Source: Anaeroplasma sp902783745 (GTDB lineage: Bacteria; Bacillota_I; Bacilli_A; Acholeplasmatales; Anaeroplasmataceae). Taken from it: a stretch of DNA of 57,310 bases. The notes beneath the pieces are model-generated. The model saw only the letters and a program-made list of their open reading frames with translations. It made no database searches and was not told the DNA's origin. The position numbers and the translations under genes were made by a program. The stretch spans positions 1 through 57,310 of the forward strand of contig CAMOKL010000006.1 in the NCBI GenBank assembly GCA_946617655.1, in the 5' to 3' direction. Shown in pieces: positions 27,007-34,217 of the stretch. Within the stretch, counting starts at the first letter, position 1. Every line of letters begins with the position of its first letter.

Positions 27007-27380
27007 TCATTTATTAATTCATTAGATAATTCTAATATTTTATCTTTATATTTATTTTTTAATTTCTTTAATAGAATACTATAAAGAGGATATGCTAAAG
27101 CTATTAATATCATACCTATAATTGATACTATTATACCAAATATATAATTTTTAAATTCTAATATCAAAGACATTCCAAAACCAAATACTAAAGTACCTAT
27201 AATACCAAATGATAAAGCTATAATTAATGGTGTATTTTTCACTTTAGAATCAATTTTTCTTAGTTCCTCAAGCTTTTTTTGTGAAGAACTCTTTTCTAAA
27301 TAACTATTTCTAATAGATTCTACTTCTTCTTTAATATTATCATTTTTACCTTCATAATCTATTCTAAACTTATTAGCCAT
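27003..27380 (-). CDS. Small two-span membrane protein (paralogue of the 29098-29445 product)
   Basis: A 125-residue protein with a charged helical N-terminus (about 50 residues), two membrane spans (LIIALSFGIIGTLVFGFGMS and IFGIIVSIIGMILIAL) and a basic helical C-terminus ending ELSNELINE. It resembles a Firmicutes family often labelled dihydropteridine reductase, a name without support in the sequence. It begins one base after the histidine kinase gene, and a related protein is encoded on the other side of the two-component genes. It may be a partner or a target of that system. Function unknown. Confidence 0.75.
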   Translation of the reverse strand: MANKFRIDYEGKNDNIKEEVESIRNSYLEKSSSQKKLEELRKIDSKVKNTPLIIALSFGIIGTLVFGFGMSLILEFKNYIFGIIVSIIGMILIALAYPLYSILLKKLKNKYKDKILELSNELINE

Positions 27381-27381
27381 A

Positions 27382-28401
27382 TTATTTAATATCTACAACA
27401 AATGTAGAACCTATCCCTTCTTCACTTTCAATAGATATCTTATATCTTAATCTATCTATTCCCTTTTTAACCATAGATAAACCTAATCCATTTCCTTCAC
27501 TCTTATGTGAAGTATCAGCCTGATAAAATCTATTAAATATATTATTAATAGTATCCTTTGTCATACCAATACCATTATCTTTTACAATAAATTTATAATT
27601 ATTATCATTCTTTAATAATTTAATAACTATTATAGAATTATCTTTTGAAAACTTAATTGCGTTAGATATTAGGTTAGAAAATATAATTTGAATAATAGAT
27701 TGATTAGATATTATATCTGCCTTATCACAAATATCTATATCTAAATTAATATTTTTATTAACTAATAATTCATCAAATGAAACAATAACATTCTCAAGTA
27801 TTGATACTAAATTAACATTTTCTTTTTCTATTTCTTCTTCATTTTCAAGCTTATTAAGCTTTAAAATATTAGAAACTAAATTAGATAAATTAGATACTGA
27901 TGTAGCTAATTTATCTAAATACATTTCTTTATCATTATCTTTAATATCACGTTTTTTTAACAAATTAATATAACCATCTATTACCGCAATAGGTGTTTTA
28001 ACCTCATGACTAAAATTAGAAATGAAATCATTTCTTAATATTTCTTCATTTCTTAATGCATTTACCATTTTATTAATATTAACCATAATCATATCTAATT
28101 CATCATAATCACTTAAATTATGTCTTGGCTTTAAGTTTATATCAAATTGTCCTTTAGATATTAAATATGTTGCATCTAATATATCATTTAATGGTTTATT
28201 AATAAATACATTTCTTCTAACATAATCTATTATATAAAATACTAATCCTGCAAATAATATATAAATTAATACTAATAAAGCTAATATCCCTAAAGGAAAA
28301 TCCTTTATATTAGAATATATTATTATACCAAATGAAACAACTATAGATACAGTAATTACAAATATTAAGTAAGATACTAGGTTATTTAAAAATCTTTTCA
28401 T
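27382..28401 (-). CDS. Sensor histidine kinase with short periplasmic loop
   Basis: A 339-residue kinase. Two N-terminal spans (about 10-29 and 37-60) enclose only a few outside residues, so it probably senses within the membrane or through a partner. A HAMP-like linker follows, then the phospho-acceptor box SHEVKTP (His132), N box NLISNAIKFS, and ATP lids DNGIGM and GNGLGLSM. It overlaps its response regulator by ATGA. The stimulus is unknown. The flanking small membrane proteins are candidates for partners. Confidence 0.92.
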   Translation of the reverse strand: MKRFLNNLVSYLIFVITVSIVVSFGIIIYSNIKDFPLGILALLVLIYILFAGLVFYIIDYVRRNVFINKPLNDILDATYLISKGQFDINLKPRHNLSDYDELDMIMVNINKMVNALRNEEILRNDFISNFSHEVKTPIAVIDGYINLLKKRDIKDNDKEMYLDKLATSVSNLSNLVSNILKLNKLENEEEIEKENVNLVSILENVIVSFDELLVNKNINLDIDICDKADIISNQSIIQIIFSNLISNAIKFSKDNSIIVIKLLKNDNNYKFIVKDNGIGMTKDTINNIFNRFYQADTSHKSEGNGLGLSMVKKGIDRLRYKISIESEEGIGSTFVVDIK

Positions 28402-29066
28402 TTTAATACCACCTTATATCCAAGTCCATGTACTGTATCTATTATAAATCCATCCGCATCCTTTGTTTTTTCTCTTAATTTTGCAAAATAAACATCTACT
28501 GTTCTTGATGATGCAGATGAATCATAATCCCAAAATTCTTCCATTAAACGTGATCTTGTATAAGTTTTATTAGGATTTGATACCATAGAATATAAAATAT
28601 CAAATTCTCTTTTTGATAATTGTAATTCTATACCATTTATAAAGGCCTCACGGCTATCATTATCTATATAGAAATTCTTTATTGTAATAGATGATTTATT
28701 ACTTATATTTAATCTTCTATTTATTGCGTTAATTTTAAAGACAAGCTCATCTAAATCAAATGGTTTAACTATATAATCATCAATACCTGCCTTATAGCCA
28801 ATTTTTTTAGCCATTTTATCATCTTTTGCAGACATAAATATAATTGGTATTTCTTTATTATTATCTCTTATTTCTTTTGCTAGATTATATCCATCTAAAA
28901 GTGGCATCATAATATCAGATAATACTAAATCAATTTTGTTTTCACTATATATATTTAAAGCTTCTATGCCATCATAAGCTCTATAACATATAAAGCCTTC
29001 TAAAGTTAAATAATTATATATTATTTCATTTAATTCTTTATTATCCTCTACTATTAGTATTTTCAT
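28398..29066 (-). CDS. OmpR-family response regulator
   Basis: A 222-residue regulator with an N-terminal receiver domain (Glu7-Asp8, phospho-site Asp51 in LVLSDIMMP, Lys101 in KPFDL) and a C-terminal winged helix ending in DTVHGLGYKVV. It is paired with the kinase gene downstream. No repeated operator could be recognised nearby, so targets are unknown, but autoregulation of this operon is common in the family. Confidence 0.93.
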   Translation of the reverse strand: MKILIVEDNKELNEIIYNYLTLEGFICYRAYDGIEALNIYSENKIDLVLSDIMMPLLDGYNLAKEIRDNNKEIPIIFMSAKDDKMAKKIGYKAGIDDYIVKPFDLDELVFKINAINRRLNISNKSSITIKNFYIDNDSREAFINGIELQLSKREFDILYSMVSNPNKTYTRSRLMEEFWDYDSSASSRTVDVYFAKLREKTKDADGFIIDTVHGLGYKVVLK

Positions 29067-29097
29067 ATAATCACTACTTTTAAGTATACCATAAATA

Positions 29098-29445
29098 TTA
29101 ATTTTCTAAAATTGTATTTGATAAAGCTAGTACTTCATCACGGTATTTCTTAATACCTTTTTTATTTAATAATCTATATATTGGATAATTAATTGAGATT
29201 AATAATAATCCTATTCCACCTAAAATATAACCTAAAACCATATAATCTGTTAATATACTTCCTAATACAATTGACATACCAAATCCTAACACAAGTGAAG
29301 ATAATATACCAAATGTATACGCAAATATTATACTTGGTAATTTAGCTTTTCTATCTAATCTTTTTAATTCATCATAATTAGTCTTTTCATGATATGTATA
29401 TTCTTCTTTTATTCTTTTTACTTCATCTAGTTTTGTATTTTCCAT
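29098..29445 (-). CDS. Small two-span membrane protein (paralogue of the 27003-27380 product)
   Basis: A 115-residue protein with the same plan as the product of 27003-27380: charged N-terminus with YDELKRLDRKAKLP, two spans (SIIFAYTFGILSSLVLGFGM and MVLGYILGGIGLLLISINYP), and a C-terminal helix ALSNTILEN. Shared pieces are LRKID/LKRLD, FGFGMS/LGFGMS, YPLY/YPIY and LSN. It starts three bases after the SDR gene. Function unknown, with the same doubtful family label. Confidence 0.75.
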   Translation of the reverse strand: MENTKLDEVKRIKEEYTYHEKTNYDELKRLDRKAKLPSIIFAYTFGILSSLVLGFGMSIVLGSILTDYMVLGYILGGIGLLLISINYPIYRLLNKKGIKKYRDEVLALSNTILEN

Positions 29446-29448
29446 AAT

Positions 29449-30282
29449 TTATTCTCCTATTTCTTTAATTAATTTTTTATTTTTATTATAAGCATAAACT
29501 CCACCATCACATTTAATATCAATACCTGTTAGATATGAATTATTAACGTCTACTAATGACTTAAATAAATATGCAATTTCTTTAGGATCTCCTACTCTTT
29601 TTAGTGCTGATGTAGTTATATATTTATTTCCCTCATCTGATTCCATTTTTCCCATTGCAGTATCAAAGCATCCTGGAGATACTGAAATTACTCTTACATT
29701 CTTTTCTCCTGCCTTAATTGATGATGCAATAGAATACCAGCTTAAGAAATTCTTTGATATACCATATGCAACTCCACTTCTAACCTTCAAAGGAAATAGT
29801 CTTGTTCTTTTATATAAGCTTTTTCTTAGCTTTTCTATATTACAAAATGCATATTTATATTTTCTTTTAGGTAATATAAAGCTTGGTGTTAAATAGCTTG
29901 ACATTGAAGATACATTAATAATTACTCCATTATTCATAAGCTTTAATATTTCTTGATTTAATATGATAGATCCTATCGCATTTGCATCTATTATAGTTTT
30001 ATAATCACCCATATGAGGTGACATACCTGCAGAATGTATTAATACTTTAATATCACCTATATCCTTTATCTCATTTATAAAATGATATATAGATTCCTTA
30101 TTTGAAATATCTAATGTTTTATATATAACATCTATATTAAGATTCTTTAATTCATTTGAGGCTTTTTTAAGCTTTTCTTCACTTCTTGATGCAATAACTA
30201 TTAAATAATCATCTCCTATAATCTTTGCAGCCTCAAACCCCATTCCAGATGAACCACCTGTTATAATTGCAACCTTACGCAT
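29449..30282 (-). CDS. Short-chain dehydrogenase/reductase
   Basis: A 277-residue NAD(P)-dependent oxidoreductase with a Rossmann motif TGGSSGMG (8-15), catalytic Ser near 125 in INVSS, and YGISK (Tyr173, Lys177), followed by SPGCFDTAMG. An insertion of about 30 basic residues between the catalytic Ser and Tyr distinguishes it from classic SDRs. The substrate is unknown. It overlaps the preceding epimerase-like gene by 8 bases, so the two probably act in one pathway. Confidence 0.88.
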   Translation of the reverse strand: MRKVAIITGGSSGMGFEAAKIIGDDYLIVIASRSEEKLKKASNELKNLNIDVIYKTLDISNKESIYHFINEIKDIGDIKVLIHSAGMSPHMGDYKTIIDANAIGSIILNQEILKLMNNGVIINVSSMSSYLTPSFILPKRKYKYAFCNIEKLRKSLYKRTRLFPLKVRSGVAYGISKNFLSWYSIASSIKAGEKNVRVISVSPGCFDTAMGKMESDEGNKYITTSALKRVGDPKEIAYLFKSLVDVNNSYLTGIDIKCDGGVYAYNKNKKLIKEIGE

Positions 30283-31282
30283 TTATATAACCACGCTCCT
30301 TTAACCATCTAACCTCATCTTTAATTGTTAATTCATATGATCTTGTTTTATAACCAATCTCACGCTTTGCTTTATCTGATGAAAAGTCATTGTTTCTTGC
30401 AAGATTATATACAGAAAATGAAGTCATTAAAGGCTTTTTATGTTCTTTTTTAGCTTTCTTTTCCATTTTCTTTGCGATAATATTTGATAACCAAATTGGT
30501 AAGAAAAACTTTACCTTATGGTTATTTCCTGCTTCCTTTGATACCATTTTTGAAAAATCCTTAAATGATACTTCGTCATTCGCAAGTATATAGCATTCAC
30601 CTCTTTTTCCATATCTTAAGGCATTTATTGCGCCTAAAGCTAAATCTCTTACATCACATAAATTAAAAGAACCATTAATACCTGCGCCCATCTTTCCATT
30701 AATAATATCAATCAATACTCTTGTTGTTTCACCAATTGCGTTATCGTTTGGGCCTAATATTCCACTTGGATGAATAATAACACAATCAAGCTTATCCTTA
30801 TATGATAAAACTAATTTAGTTGCTAAAGCCTTAGATTGTGAATAACATCCTCTTACTTTATTTTCATCAAAATCTTCAACTTCTTTTATTTTATTTCCTT
30901 TTTTTAATTCAGGTATTGCACCTGTAGATGAACAATATAAAAATCTTTTTACATTATATTTTATAGATAAATCTAAAATGTTTTTTGTTCCTGAAACATT
31001 AACATCCATAACCTTTTGGTTATAATCTTCTACAACTGTTACAATAGATGCAATATGTAATACATAAGTAATATAGTTATTTGAATCCTTAAATAAATTA
31101 TTTAATGATTTAATATCTAATAAATCTCCTTTTACAACTTCTACTTGGCTTGGTAAAAATTTATCACTATCATCATTTGGTAAAACAAATGCGCGTACCT
31201 TCTTACCTTCCTCGCATAAACTTCTTACTATAGTGCTTCCTAAAAATCCGGCTGCACCTGTTACTAAATATAATTCTTCCAT
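30275..31282 (-). CDS. NAD-dependent epimerase/ketoreductase (extended SDR)
   Basis: A 335-residue extended SDR resembling dihydroflavonol-reductase-like and 3-beta-hydroxysteroid-dehydrogenase-like proteins. The cofactor motif is GAAGFLG (9-15), the catalytic pair YSQSK (Tyr147, Lys151), with HIASIV and SSTGAIP strands typical of the group. A Lys-rich segment near 260-280 is unusual. It is first in a six-gene operon (two SDRs, small membrane protein, regulator, kinase, small membrane protein). Substrate unknown. Confidence 0.87.
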   Translation of the reverse strand: MEELYLVTGAAGFLGSTIVRSLCEEGKKVRAFVLPNDDSDKFLPSQVEVVKGDLLDIKSLNNLFKDSNNYITYVLHIASIVTVVEDYNQKVMDVNVSGTKNILDLSIKYNVKRFLYCSSTGAIPELKKGNKIKEVEDFDENKVRGCYSQSKALATKLVLSYKDKLDCVIIHPSGILGPNDNAIGETTRVLIDIINGKMGAGINGSFNLCDVRDLALGAINALRYGKRGECYILANDEVSFKDFSKMVSKEAGNNHKVKFFLPIWLSNIIAKKMEKKAKKEHKKPLMTSFSVYNLARNNDFSSDKAKREIGYKTRSYELTIKDEVRWLKERGYINA

Positions 31283-31371
31283 AATAATTTCCTCACTTTC
31301 ATTTACAGCCTCATTATAGAATTCAAATATTAAAGAAAAATTAATAATATGTTAAAGTTTTGTAAAAATCA

Positions 31372-31403
31372 AAAAAAAGACCAGATTTAATTTAATCTGA
31401 TCT
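31372..31403 (-). terminator. Terminator of the Nudix gene
   Basis: Minus strand AGATCAGATT / AATCTGGTCT with a G-U pair, then a run of eight T. It lies between the Nudix gene and the epimerase-like operon. Confidence 0.85.
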
Positions 31404-31452
31404 ATCGTATTAATTGTATTTTTAAAAGCCAAAATTATTTATATAAATTAAT

Positions 31453-31971
31453 CTAATTAAAATAACCATCATTAATTAATAATTCTAAGACTTTAGCTTC
31501 ACGTTCTATCATATCTAAATCTTTAGGTCCATGATCTTTGTTTCTATTTATATTAATAACCTCTTTAGGATCTATAAGCTCTAAAGTGAATTTCTCATAA
31601 TCTTCATAATCATCTAATTGTTGTTCTATTTTTGTATCTTTAACATCACAAAGATAATAATAATTCTCTTGAATAAATTTAGAATATAAAGGATCTTTTG
31701 CCTTTTTAATTCTATTTACATATCCATATTCTTTTATAGATTCTTTAATTACTATAAGTCCAGCTTCTTCTTTAGTTTCTCTTATTAATGCATCTATATT
31801 AGATTCATCTTTTTCTATTCCACCACCAGGGAATTTATAATAATCATAAACTAAGCTATGTACCATATATATTTTTTTATCTTTAATAATAATTGCTCTA
31901 GCAGATGGTCTTATAAAAGCTTTACCATCATTATCATAATTCTTTTTATCCATTTCAAATAATAATTTCAT
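31453..31971 (-). CDS. Nudix hydrolase
   Basis: A pyrophosphatase of about 172 residues with a complete Nudix box (49-71): GGGIEKDE, then RETKEEAGL, the Glu residues binding Mg. Such enzymes hydrolyse nucleoside diphosphates linked to another moiety. The substrate cannot be told. A GTG at 31980 is an alternative start, but the ATG at 31971 is preferred. It is a single-gene unit with its own terminator. Confidence 0.9.
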   Translation of the reverse strand: MKLLFEMDKKNYDNDGKAFIRPSARAIIIKDKKIYMVHSLVYDYYKFPGGGIEKDESNIDALIRETKEEAGLIVIKESIKEYGYVNRIKKAKDPLYSKFIQENYYYLCDVKDTKIEQQLDDYEDYEKFTLELIDPKEVININRNKDHGPKDLDMIEREAKVLELLINDGYFN

Positions 31972-32023
31972 ATTTTTCACTTTACTTTCTTAGCTATTTT
32001 AATATTATTATATATAATAAAAC

Positions 32024-32060
32024 AAAAAAATCCCACAAGCATTTAAATTTGCTTATGGGA
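32024..32060 (-). terminator. Terminator after the 32070-32525 gene
   Basis: Minus strand TCCCATAAGC / GCTTGTGGGA with a G-U pair, then TTTTTTT. Confidence 0.88.
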
Positions 32061-32069
32061 TAATTCATT

Positions 32070-32525
32070 TTATTTTGTAATATAATTACTTAAATTAGAT
32101 TCATCTAAGAATGTATCAAGATCTTCTTTTTTTGCAAATAATAATACTGCATTCTTATTTGCTTTTATCTTAAGCTTATATACAAATAATCTTTTATTTG
32201 TAGTAATAGATTTAATTTCATCATAATTAATTTCTTTTTCTTTTCCGATTGGAAATGATGCAATTATAATCTTATCACCTTTCTTTATATAATAGAAAAG
32301 CTTTTTTATTATTGCACCAAAAATTAATAATAATAAAAACCATATCACATTTAATAAAATAAATGTAATTATTAAAGATAATACATGCTCTTCCTTAAAT
32401 CCTCTAACAATTAAAGATATTAACAATAATACCATTAATATTAATGTTACAGGTAACATAGGAAGCACTAAATATGATAACGCAAATCTATATATAAAGC
32501 TTCCTTTATTTTTAACTGGATTCAT
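32070..32525 (-). CDS. Membrane protein with two spans and a possible PH-like domain
   Basis: A 151-residue protein with two membrane spans (about 15-39 and 46-72) followed by about 70 residues rich in short beta strands (KGDKIIIASFP, EINYDEIKSITT, VLLFAKKEDLDTFL). This layout recalls bacterial PH-like (bPH) domain proteins, but the match is only by pattern. It starts one base after the RpiB-like gene, and a terminator ends the unit. Function unknown. Confidence 0.65.
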   Translation of the reverse strand: MNPVKNKGSFIYRFALSYLVLPMLPVTLILMVLLLISLIVRGFKEEHVLSLIITFILLNVIWFLLLLIFGAIIKKLFYYIKKGDKIIIASFPIGKEKEINYDEIKSITTNKRLFVYKLKIKANKNAVLLFAKKEDLDTFLDESNLSNYITK

Positions 32526-32526
32526 A

Positions 32527-33162
32527 TTACTTTAATAAATTCTTGAAATAGTTAATTAAAGCTTCATCCTTAGCATTCTTGAAGAATAAATCACGGAATG
32601 TAGGACGATCTACTGTTTCTAATAAGAAATCCTTATCAATGTCATTTAAGATATCAATTAATGGACGATATGTCTTTTCCTTAATGCCATCTAAGATTTT
32701 CTTATTTCTTTGTTCAGGAATAACTCTTTCCTTTGGATATCCTCCACCAAATGGAGCCTTGAATAATTGTTCAAATACATTTTCTAAGTTTAATTCAGCA
32801 CCCCAACCGAATCCCTTTGCGAAAGGCATTGCGATTGCGTTACCTGCGTTTATTTGTGTAAATAGATATGCATCTGATGGTTCAACAACATAACCACATA
32901 ATACGTTAGGGAATGAGTTTAATGCTAATAATGCACCCTCACCTGTACCACATCCTGTTACAACAAAATCACATGCACCGCTTGTTAATAAAATAGATGC
33001 TAAAAGACCATTTTGTACATATGTTAAAGACTTATCTTCTGCATTCTTCATACCATAATTAAAAACCTCATGGCCATGCTTTTTTGCAACCATAGATAAA
33101 GTGTTATAAATAATTTCATTTTTACCTGCTTGTGAATTTTCATTAATTAATGCAATTTTCAT
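32527..33162 (-). CDS. RpiB/LacA/LacB-family sugar-phosphate isomerase
   Basis: A 211-residue isomerase of the RpiB/LacAB fold, which interconverts aldose and ketose phosphates. The active-site stretch is TGCGTGEGALLAL (Cys71), followed by CGYVVEPSDA and INAGNAIAMPFAKG. It is about 60 residues longer than E. coli RpiB (149), like a Firmicutes subgroup annotated only as RpiB/LacA/LacB family. The substrate may not be ribose 5-phosphate. The neighbouring fba (aldolase) suits a role in sugar-phosphate metabolism. Confidence 0.85.
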   Translation of the reverse strand: MKIALINENSQAGKNEIIYNTLSMVAKKHGHEVFNYGMKNAEDKSLTYVQNGLLASILLTSGACDFVVTGCGTGEGALLALNSFPNVLCGYVVEPSDAYLFTQINAGNAIAMPFAKGFGWGAELNLENVFEQLFKAPFGGGYPKERVIPEQRNKKILDGIKEKTYRPLIDILNDIDKDFLLETVDRPTFRDLFFKNAKDEALINYFKNLLK

Positions 33163-33238
33163 TTTTAAATCTCCTTTAATATTTTTTATACATTAATATA
33201 ATACCAATTTTTATTAAAAATATAAATAGTAATTATTA

Positions 33239-33262
33239 AAACAAGAGGGCATCTGCCCTCTT
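33239..33262 (-). terminator. Terminator of fba
   Basis: AAGAGGGC / GCCCTCTT with a four-base loop. On the minus strand it is followed by GTTTTAATAATT, a modest T run. Confidence 0.8.
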
Positions 33263-33269
33263 ATTAAAA

Positions 33270-34139
33270 TTATTCTGCTTTACCAACAGAGCCAAACATT
33301 TCCATTTTAATCTTAACGATTTCTTTAATACCTAAGAAGCCTGGCTTTAAAACATTTCTTGGGTCATAGCCCTTCTTTTCTTTATCCTTACCAGCTTCAA
33401 AATATTTTCTTGTAGCTTCTGTGAAATATTGCTGACATTCAGTATTTACATTAACCTTGCAAACACCAAGTGAAATAGCCTTTTTAACTTGTTCTTCAGG
33501 AATACCTGTACCACCATGTAATACTAATGGCTTATCCCCAACAATATCTTTAATTTTCTTTAATGTGTCAAAATCTAATCCTTGCCAATTTGCTGGATAT
33601 GGTCCATGGATATTTCCAATACCAGCCGCAAGCATATCAATTCCTAAATCTGCAATAATTTTACATTCCTTAGGATCTGCAACCTCTCCTCTACCTTTAA
33701 CGCCATCTTCTTCTCCACCGATTGCGCCAACCTCTGCTTCAACAGTAACTCCCTTTGAATGTGCTAATGAAACAATTTCTTTAGTTTTTTTAATGTTTTC
33801 ATCAAATGGCAAATGAGAGCCATCAAACATAACTGATGTATATCCAGCTTCAATACAAGCCTTTGCACCTTCATAAGTTCCATGATCTAGATGTAGGGCA
33901 ACAGGTACTGTAATTCCCATATCCTTAATCATAGCCTTAACCATAGCTGCAACAGTATTATATCCTGTCATATACTTATTAGCTCCCTCAGATACTTCAA
34001 CAATTACAGGTGATTTTAATTCCTGTGCTGTTTCTAAGATTGCCTTTGTCCATTCTAAATTATTAATATTAAAAGCACCTACCGCATAATGTCCTTTTTG
34101 GGCCTGTGCCATCATGTCTTTTACGTTCACTAATCCCAT
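33270..34139 (-). CDS. fba: Class II fructose-bisphosphate aldolase
   Basis: A 289-residue Zn-dependent aldolase that splits fructose 1,6-bisphosphate into DHAP and glyceraldehyde 3-phosphate in glycolysis. It has HLDHG (Asp85, Zn ligand His86), MFDGSHLPFDEN, GNIHGPY and LHGGTGIP. Tagatose-bisphosphate aldolases share these motifs, so exact sugar specificity is inferred from frequency. AGGAGG precedes ATG, a good promoter lies upstream and a terminator downstream, so it is a single-gene unit. Confidence 0.93.
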   Translation of the reverse strand: MGLVNVKDMMAQAQKGHYAVGAFNINNLEWTKAILETAQELKSPVIVEVSEGANKYMTGYNTVAAMVKAMIKDMGITVPVALHLDHGTYEGAKACIEAGYTSVMFDGSHLPFDENIKKTKEIVSLAHSKGVTVEAEVGAIGGEEDGVKGRGEVADPKECKIIADLGIDMLAAGIGNIHGPYPANWQGLDFDTLKKIKDIVGDKPLVLHGGTGIPEEQVKKAISLGVCKVNVNTECQQYFTEATRKYFEAGKDKEKKGYDPRNVLKPGFLGIKEIVKIKMEMFGSVGKAE

Positions 34140-34179
34140 ATTATAACCTCCTCATGAAACGAAATACTCTATAACTTAT

Positions 34180-34208
34180 ATTATAAAGTAATTTTCCCTT
34201 ATTTTCAA
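34180..34208 (-). promoter_or_regulatory. Promoter of fba
   Basis: Minus strand TTGAAA, 17 bases, TATAAT, about 40 bases before the ATG. Confidence 0.8.
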
Positions 34209-34217
34209 TAGAATAGG

